Assembly: GCA_009760885.1 (NCBI GenBank)
Contig: CM019693.1
Location: 2,608,300 to 2,672,299, forward strand
Length of the DNA stretch: 64,000 bases
Reading direction: 5' to 3'
Origin: Achatina immaculata
Lineage: Eukaryota; Mollusca; Gastropoda; Stylommatophora; Achatinidae
A program made the translations under genes and the position numbers. The notes under the pieces were generated by a model. It worked only from the letters and a program-made list of their open reading frames with translations. It searched no databases and was not told the DNA's origin. Positions 53,301 through 62,300 of this stretch are shown here, piece by piece. The first letter of the stretch is position 1. Each line of letters begins with the position of its first letter.

Positions 53301-56300
53301 TTCTGTTTCTGTAGCAGTCTGATAGTTTGTTTTTTTTTACCAGATAGGGTTGCTGGCCCCTGTGCCGAACCCTCCTTAGTTGCCTTTTACGATCATGCGT
53401 GGTAGGGTACAGTGGTCTTATTCTTTGCAGATCCCGGGTACCACACGGGGGGTTTTCTTTTCTAGTGATTTGTTGAATGTCCGTGTTTTGCATTTATTAT
53501 TAGCATTCTCTTATTTTAAATTTTGCTTGTTTGTTTGTTTGCAAAACCACTCCAGTTGTTCATTTTCTTCATTCTTCAACAATAATTTCTTCTGTCCCCC
53601 ACTCTTACCTGAGTATTGCATTTCATAAATGATTACATTTAAGCTTCGGACTGCCTAAATGTTCTCCGTATTTCAAAACCATAACTAAAAGCAAGTATAG
53701 TATTTGTTGTTACTATGTGTTTCTTCTTTCATATTTAAAGGAGTTGGCTTTTGATGTTACCACTTTGTTGCTGTTCTTTGGGAGTTTTTTGTTGTTGTTG
53801 TCCACATAAAGCATAGTGGACCTTGCTATCATCTCAAGTTCTTGTGTATGTGCTGGCTAGCATTCTGTTCTAGCAGTTGTTGTATTCTTACAGAATAAAT
53901 GAAATAATTAAATTATGTGAATCATTTTAACAGTTAATTAAACCGTTAAAATGATTCACATAATTTAATTATTTCATTTATTCTGTAAGAATACAACTGG
54001 TAGAACAGAATTAATGTGTGACTATGTAAACCAGCTCTATTGTATGTTTTATTTGTATATTGTACTGTCTGATGTGAGAGGCTATACATATTAGTTGCTC
54101 ATTTCAAATTTGTTACTGTTCTTTTTACATATGTAATATTATTACCAAATTTAAAGTTATTACTAAATGTAAAGTTATTACTAAATTGATGTTGAGTGAT
54201 TCCTTGAAACATTCCTCACCTTTACCCCTATCTGGGGGAATAGGCCATCAACAAGGGCTCTCCATTTGTTTCTGTCCTGGGCAGTTTCTTCTATCCATCT
54301 CCGGGTGTAGTCGATCGTTTTCATCTCTGCTTCAAGACTCCTTCACCAGGTGTTTCATGGTGGAAAGAAGGGGATTTATCAGTTTGGCTTCCAGACATTT
54401 CTGGCTTCCACCACGCTGCGTCATAGATCTTCATGAAGAAGTTCCTTTCACTCTCCCAGTATCAATTCTTCCTCTTGCTGAGCTCTTGTTGGCGTTTTTG
54501 TAGTTGAAATATTTTTACAGAATTGGGTAGCTGGGCCCTCAGTCCAGTCCTTCTCCTTTCTCATCTGGGCTTGGGACCAGGCATGGCGGAGTTGTTGAAT
54601 TACATAAGAATTAAAGCTGAGTGATGAAAAGCAGAATGTTAGGCAGGTCAGCATGCCCAGTTCTTCAACATTAGAAAATAAAGCTTATTTATTCCTTATA
54701 GAGGAAAGGTTTGTCTTTGTATGTATTTGTCATTCATTTTGATTTGCAAGTTTAATTTTTTCTTTTTATCATCATTTCTGTTATCATGTTGCTATTGCAC
54801 AGACATGTGCCTCAAATGGAGAATGATACCTTTCAACTCCAACAACATTGGAAAAGATTTTCCTGATCACTGGGTCTGCACAATGAATCCTGATCAGCAA
54901 CATAACAAGTAAGCATTAAACAGATTTTAACTATCTGTTGTTGTGCAGAATCAAGTAGAACATGTAATTTTTTGTTTGTTTGTGCATCTCTATCTTTCTC
55001 TCTCTTCCTGTGTGTATGTTTGTGTATGTGTATCTGTCGAGGAGAAGAAAGAGAAGGAAATTAAAGAGAGTGCTGTGGTCATACCAGATAGTTTATTTAT
55101 TGCATTTTATTCTTTGCCTATTTCTTCTCACGTGTTTTCTGACCCCTTCACACATCTTATCTTATATCCTTCCCGTGCCGTTAGACGTCACATAGGGCTC
55201 GCAAAGTAGTTCGCCAATTGTTCCTGTCTTCGGCGAGTCTTTCAACCTCAACAAAGGATTTTATGCCTGTTAACTTGGCCTCTCTTAATAATGTTCTCTT
55301 CAGAGTTTCACGCGGTCTGCCCCTTTTTCTTCGGCCTGTTGTGGTCCACTTGATAGCTTGTTTTGGGATTCTCTGCTCATTTCTTCTCATCAAGTGGCCA
55401 ACATACGTCCATCTCCTTTTCCTGATCACCCGTGAGACTGGTTGTTGTTCAGTCATCTGTCTTATCTCTGCAGTGCTCTTGAATTCATTCCACTTGATGT
55501 CGAGTATTTTCCTTAGGCATTTGTTTTCAAAAGAGTCTAATTTCTTTTCTATTTCTTTAGTTGTTTTCCAGCTCTCGCATGCATAAATGAGGGTGGATAT
55601 TACATTTGAATTGAATAGTCTTACACATGCCAGATAAAATTTTTCTCTGGGTCCCCTTCCCTGTTATTTGTGCATTAGCCATGATATATATCTTCTGCGC
55701 CCCCCCCCCCTTCTCTTTCCCTATCTGTCCATCCCCCATCCTCTCTCTTCCTCTCCTTTTCCCTCTCTTGCCTGCACATACAGCCTCACCCACAAATCCC
55801 CTTTAAGAGCTCACGCTGAGAAAATCTGCTGTGCTCATCCAGTTACTTTTTTTTTTCCTTCTAAGTCTTATACCAAAATTGGCTTTTTATGATTTAACAG
55901 TTTGGTTTCTTCTGCTTTTGTCTTTCATAACTTCAGAGAGTTGTTAAGGGCTACTTTTTTGTTATTACTTGCCTATTTTTCATGTTCACCCAGTGTAATC
56001 TCATGTAATAATATGTAGCACTGGATTTTATATGGTTTTCACTGATCGGATATATTCGTTATATGTAGATGTGTTTCATCTTGCTGGCTGATATTCTTTT
56101 TTTTCAGAAGCAATTCTTCTAACACCATGTGTCAGGCACCCATTTTTACAGATGGATTAACTGGAACAAACAAGAAGTGGTCTTAATCTTATTACCTGTG
56201 AGGCTCCTTCACTTCAGTTCAAATCATTTTGGCAGTTGGTAAAGCTGATATAATGAGAGAGAAAAAAAGTCATTTTGACAAGTGGTAAAATTTTTTTTCC

Positions 56301-59300
56301 CTCACTTTAGGTGTTCGTCAGCAGAGCAAAAACTGAACATTCCAGAAGGCGTCTTGAAGAAAGAGATCAAAACTCAGGAACAGAAGAAGAAAGATCTAGA
56401 AGAGGTCTAGTTCTCTTTTTTTCCTTTTATCAGAGAAATATGGATTGTTATATTCTCCGTTCAGTTTCGTATGCTCAGCTTTCTAAACAGGGAGTTGGGT
56501 TGCCTCCATGTATCCTGCTGTCAGCAGGAGGTCTTTATAGGAGCCCCAGGGTTTCTCCTTTATGCTTGTCTCTTGGGGCCATGCCTGAGCTCTGAAGTCT
56601 TTGTGTATGGTGCATATTTTATATGAAAACATGAAAAATGCACAGCCCCTTATGTTAGTGTCTGTTAATCACACAGATAATAGAAGTCGGTTTTGGTTGT
56701 TTTTTTTGTTTTTTTTCTAGGTTTTAAATGGTTTGATATTGTTCTTGTTTTGTCTTTAAATAGAGCCAGTCTAATTAATAGGTATTTCTTTTATACTGTG
56801 TTATATAACTGCATTAGTATATAATGATCAGTTTTTATTTGCATCAACAGCTTGTGGATAATGTGTTGCTTCTCTGTGTTGTGAACAATTATGAAGGAGG
56901 CGTATTTTTATAGAAGTAAACAAAATGATTTGTCGGATATTGTTTTATCGCATTTTACATTCTTTTTTATATGCTTAAAATATTTTCTATATGTTGTATT
57001 TTTGTTTCATTGTTTGATGTCCTTTGCTGAGTATTTGAAACATTTTTTTCTTATAGGAAATTCTTCGTAAAACAGAAATGCTAGAAAAACTACAGGTAAG
57101 ATCATTAGATGGATGATCATACAAAATACCATTAGAACTTTTAGCAGAATAGTGATAGGTTTTTTAAAAAATGTGTGATTATTGTTAACTTTTAACTTCA
57201 AACATAGAAAATTGTCTTTCAAAGACAGCACAGATGGCCAGATAAAAAAAAAAAAAAAAAGATTACATTAATTGTTCTCAAACAGTAAAACCTTTTTTCC
57301 TTGACTTTAGCCACATAACAAGAGGCTAGAAGATATCACAGGATTATTGACTGGTTTATTTAATGTAGCTTGTTTTGTAAACTCTTCTTCTTTGTATGTA
57401 GTTGTGTAAACAACACTACATGATAAATCTCTTGCAGATCAAATTTGAGTGAAGTTTTAAATCATGTTTTGTTTCATGTTAGTCTTTGTTCCTGTTTTTT
57501 CGTGTTTTAGACGTGTTTTGAAGAAGCATTGGACACGTTTGCTGTGAGCTCAGTAATGCACTTTCTTTTGGCAGAAAATGAAAGTGGTCCAGTCATCCAA
57601 AGATGTTTCTGTGGTGTTGAAAAAAGACGACAAAGTTGTTGAAAACCAGGCTAGTCTCAGAGGTGTAAGTGATTGTTTCTATCATACACAGAATCATTAT
57701 CTCTTTCCGTGCAGGAGGGAAAAATGCAAACGTTCCCGTCTGTGCCGGACAAAAAAGTGCGGGTCTTGATATGTATAGGTGATAATTTTTAACTAATTAT
57801 TTCCAGTTAAAAGTATGCGTGTTATGCCTTCAAATAGCTATAAATGTAAGATTTCATAAATGAGTTTTTTTTATGACAAAAAATGTAGCATGATGATTTT
57901 AGATGATAATTGTCCATTGGATAAGCCTAGGACTGCCATTGATCGACCGGCGATGTGTAGATCGACTTCGTCGTTTTATCAGATTTCGTTGTGTGATTAT
58001 TTTGCATGTTCACTTTAAAATAATACCTGAAATAAGCTTCTAACTACTTCTCCAGTCCATCTGATAGTCTAAATCTAACTTGGGGTACATTCACGAACAG
58101 TGGTCTAGTCATAGGGGGATATGTTTGCCTCCGAAGTCACACAAAAATTTGATGTTTTTCTATTGAAACGCTGTATTTTGACCCCTGTTGTTATGATGCT
58201 TTCAAAATGGTGACAAAGGTCACTAGACATGCTTGCTACACTGTTTACAATCAAAAGTTACACCGGGTTTTGAATGAAACAAAGTTAAGGACCCCTAGCA
58301 TGGGAAGAGTTAAGTAATTGTTTTTGCACTAAAAAAGGTTAAGTGATACGTGATTACTTACAACTAGCATTACATAGTTTAGACAAATATACACATCACA
58401 GCTATAAAGCCATTGAAAGTAAATTAAATATGAAAATGAAAGCAGGAACTTTGCTTTACTGAAATGATTTGTTTGTGCTTTAAGTAAAAGAACAAATGCT
58501 TGCAAGTAAAATACATAAAGGTGTGAATGCTTGTTTATACTACAGATAAGAGGTGCATGCATTTATTTGTGTTAGAGGTAAGCAAAACATCTGTGATATT
58601 ATTTTTACATTGAAAAGACATTTATTTTCTGTTGGTCCTTAGAATGAAAAAAAAAAATGAAAGACCAAATATTAATGAAGAATGGTTAGTGGAATATGAA
58701 AGGAATTTATTTTGATGAAGTCTTTTGTTTCATCATGTTGTTCTTGTTATAAGAAAATTGAGATTACTGCATTTAAATATCGGGAATAATCATCATCATC
58801 TCATGCCATCTCCTCGCGGAAGGTTGGCTGCAGTGAATCTCCAGTCTGCTCTGTTTCTTGTCTCCGTAGTGCACTTGGTCAAGCCAGTTCCTGTCCATCT
58901 CTGTTGCTGGTGCCCTCTTTTTCTCTTCCCTTCGACCGTTTCCTACAAGAAGGGTCATTAATAAACTGTCTTGTTTTTGTGATTTTCAATATTTTTTTTT
59001 TCACTTCTAGCTGGTTTAGCACTTTTTTCTTTCTTTTCTTTTCTGTCCATGGGATACTCCCTTTTCTTCTATATATCCACATTTCAATGGCCTCAGTTTT
59101 CTTTTCTATCCATGGGATACTCCTTTTTCTTCTATATATCCACATTTCAAGGGCCTCAGTTTTCTTTTCTAGGAATAAGGAGTAATAAAAATATGCTAAA
59201 ATGAGTGCTGCTAAATAGAAAAAAAAAAAAGTATTCAGTACTTTAGAAGTGAACTTGTTATTGATGCTGAAAATGCACATCTCCCCATATTAAGTAAAGC

Positions 59301-62300
59301 ATGTGCTGTCTTTGTTGTGAATCTGTCATCTGATGTTTTTTTCTTCTAACAGAAGCCCAAAGCTAGATCTCCAACCCCACCTTCATCACCAGAACCACCA
59401 AGGTCCAGATCCTCAGCTGCTAAAAACAGTGTTCCTGCGAAGAAAACTCGAAGAAGTCCTACCCCACCGCCTCGTCCATCTCCTAGAGTGGCAGCCCCAA
59501 AACCATCTCGAACAGCAGCCAGGCCTGCAAGAAGCCCTAGCCCACCCCCTAAAAGAGCAGCAGCAGCAAGCAAGCCCAAGGTTAGAGTTGTTTTTTTTTA
59601 CATTTTCTTTTGCAAGATTATTTACATAAACCATTACTTTGATATAGCTTCTGTTGAACAGTTTCATTCATCATACAGGACAGTATATCAAACAATTACT
59701 TAACTCCCCTTCTTTACCCAAATCTGGGGCATAGGCCATCAACAAGGGCTCTCCATTTATTTCTATCCTGGGTTGTTTCTTCTATTCATTTCCAGGTGTA
59801 GGCGGTCTTCTGTTTCAAGATTGCTCCTCCAGGTGTTTCTAGGTCTTCCTTGTTTCCTCTTTCCTGGGGATTCCAGGTGGGAGCTTGTCTGGTTTTATGT
59901 TGATGAAACATGGTTACACCACTATAATCCTGAGACAAAAAAAAACCAGTCCTTTTTCAGTGGTGGCACTCTTGTTCTCCACAGCCAGAGAAATTCAGGG
60001 TCAAGGCCATCATCTTTTGTGATAAGGAAGTTATTTTGACCTACTTCTGATGGACCAGAAGTTAATGTAGAGTACCACTCTAACTTGCTGTGCCAAGGAT
60101 GAATTGAAAGAAAAAACAGTGAAGGAAGCTGCAGGAAGGTGTTCTGTTTGTATAGGACAATGTGCCTACTTTCAAGGTGTTGAGCATTTTTAAGAATTTG
60201 GGGTTTTAGTGGATAAATCGTCCACCCTACTCACCAGATCTTGTTCCATCTATTTCCTGTTACCCAACCTCAAAAAGTGTTTGGAAGGAAGGAAATTTTA
60301 AATAACTTGGAATTGACAGCAGCAGCAGGGCAATATTTCAGTGACCAGATATCAGATTATTTTTGGAAGGATTAAAGAAACTTGAGAAAGTGCCCAGTGA
60401 GATTTCATGGTGAATACATGGAATAACATACAGTTTTATGGCTCTAGGTCATTCACTTCTTGATCAGGCCAATAATGTTTCAGTGGCCCCTCACAATGGA
60501 CAGAGGATTGTATCATCATCAGTAGGAAAGAGCATCCAGTGTCACAGTTGTACCCAACTTCTTTTGTTTTTTTTTTTTTCGTGGTATCATGTGTAATTAG
60601 AAAATAAATTGGATTCTTCACTTTTATATGCTGATGCATGTTCTGAGATATCCTCAAATTTTTCCAGAGGTCTTCCACCAACTTTTGGTTCCTAGACCTG
60701 TTGGTCCTTAAAATCTTGATCTTGATGTTTGCAAGTTTTGGTTCTTAGACTTTATTAGTCCTCCTCGTTAAGACCTTGATGTTTACAAGTTTTGGTTCCT
60801 AAACTTTCTAGATCTTCTGTGCTTAAGACTTTAATGTAACTAACTTTTGGTTCTTAGATTTTCTTGGTGGACCTTTTCCCATTCCATAATCTGTAAATAT
60901 GTTCTTTCATTGCCCTTCATATGCTTTGAAGAGTCACTTTCTAAGAATAAGTCTTCAAGAGGCTTACTCTTAGAAAGTGAATCTTCTAAGCATTGTGTTT
61001 ATCCCCCTAATTGTTTCGTTACCCGTTTTTTTCTTTTTTAAAAAAAAATCCTCCTTTCGTATTAAAACGACTCCACTGATGCATTGGTCTTCTTGGTTGC
61101 ATTTGTGACAACAGTCACATTAACATTAATTTCTATATAATAGTCACATTAATTTTTGTATAACAGGCCAAGAAAACATTTGTAGGGGGCATCCAGTGTG
61201 AAATTGAAGGCAAAGTTTGAAAGTGTACACAATGAAAGTGTATCCTCTCATAGCTGTCTGTGTACCTGGTTACATACTCTCTCCACAGGTGGAGCCTAAA
61301 CCTGCACCAAAGCCTGAGCCAAAAAGGCGTATACAGAAGCCAGCAGAATCATCAGAGGAGGAGGAGAATGCAGAAGAGGAAGAGGAAGAAGAGGAACCGA
61401 AGGGAAGGAAAGGGAGGAGTCAGAATAATACAGATCAGCCTGAAGTCAAGAAGGATATGAAGAGGGCTAAGCCGAAGGAACAGGTAAAAAGTTCTTGAAC
61501 CTGTCATCTCTCTCTCTCTCTGTGTCTCTTCTCTCTCTGTGTCTCTCTCATCTCTCTCTTTACTGCAAGCCCCCAAGGCTCATTGCTGCAGATTGATATA
61601 TTCTGCCTGTCAATCAACGAGCCTGTCATGTGATGCCCACTTCTGAATCTCATTGAAATGGGAAGTTATTTTTTTTTTTTTAAAAAGGAGAAAAAGTGAA
61701 GTCATTCAAAGAGTAAAGTTTTCTTGCTGCAAGTGTATTAAAACTGGATTTCATGTAAAAATCAGTGCAGTGTGAATAGAATATTCATTTGGATTGGCTC
61801 AAGCTTATGGCAAATGAACACTTAAAAAAAGAAAACAAAAACATGATTGCTTCTTAAACATTCGTAACTTTTATCTTCCCTGTCAGTGTAAAGTGGCTTG
61901 TTTCTGTTTGCTCAACATTCTAGCTAAGTCTTTTTTTATGCTTTATGAGTTTTGCACAAATTTCTTTATACAACACGTACAGGTTATAGAATATCCTGAG
62001 ATACCTGTGAAAAAGCAAAGGATATCACACTTGAATGCTGAGAGTAATGAGAGAAAGGCAGGCAAGCCAGCTGAGGCTCCAATTATAGCAGAAAATGATG
62101 GCGACGGAGGCACATCTGCTCGAGCCACGCGTGCCCGTGGGAGAGGAAGTAATCTTAAATCTGAGGTGAGCTGGTGTAAGAAAAACTGCTTGAGGTTTCT
62201 CGGAAGTAAGTATGCATTCATAAATGTGAGTGAATGGTAAATTGGTGTTTTTGTGAATATTCTTTGAAGTTTGTCATTGTCATCACTGAAACAGGATCAT

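Noticed and set aside
57665..57775. Cys-rich read-through after exon 19 ([17 protein letters not shown]), possibly a piggyBac zinc-binding end
   Set aside because: It lies beyond a consensus gtaagt donor, is very short, and no other piggyBac motif or TTAA-bounded end could be tied to it.
59346..59667. Gly/Ala- and Arg/Ser-rich minus-strand ORFs
   Set aside because: Shadows of the proline-rich MORC2 exon 20.
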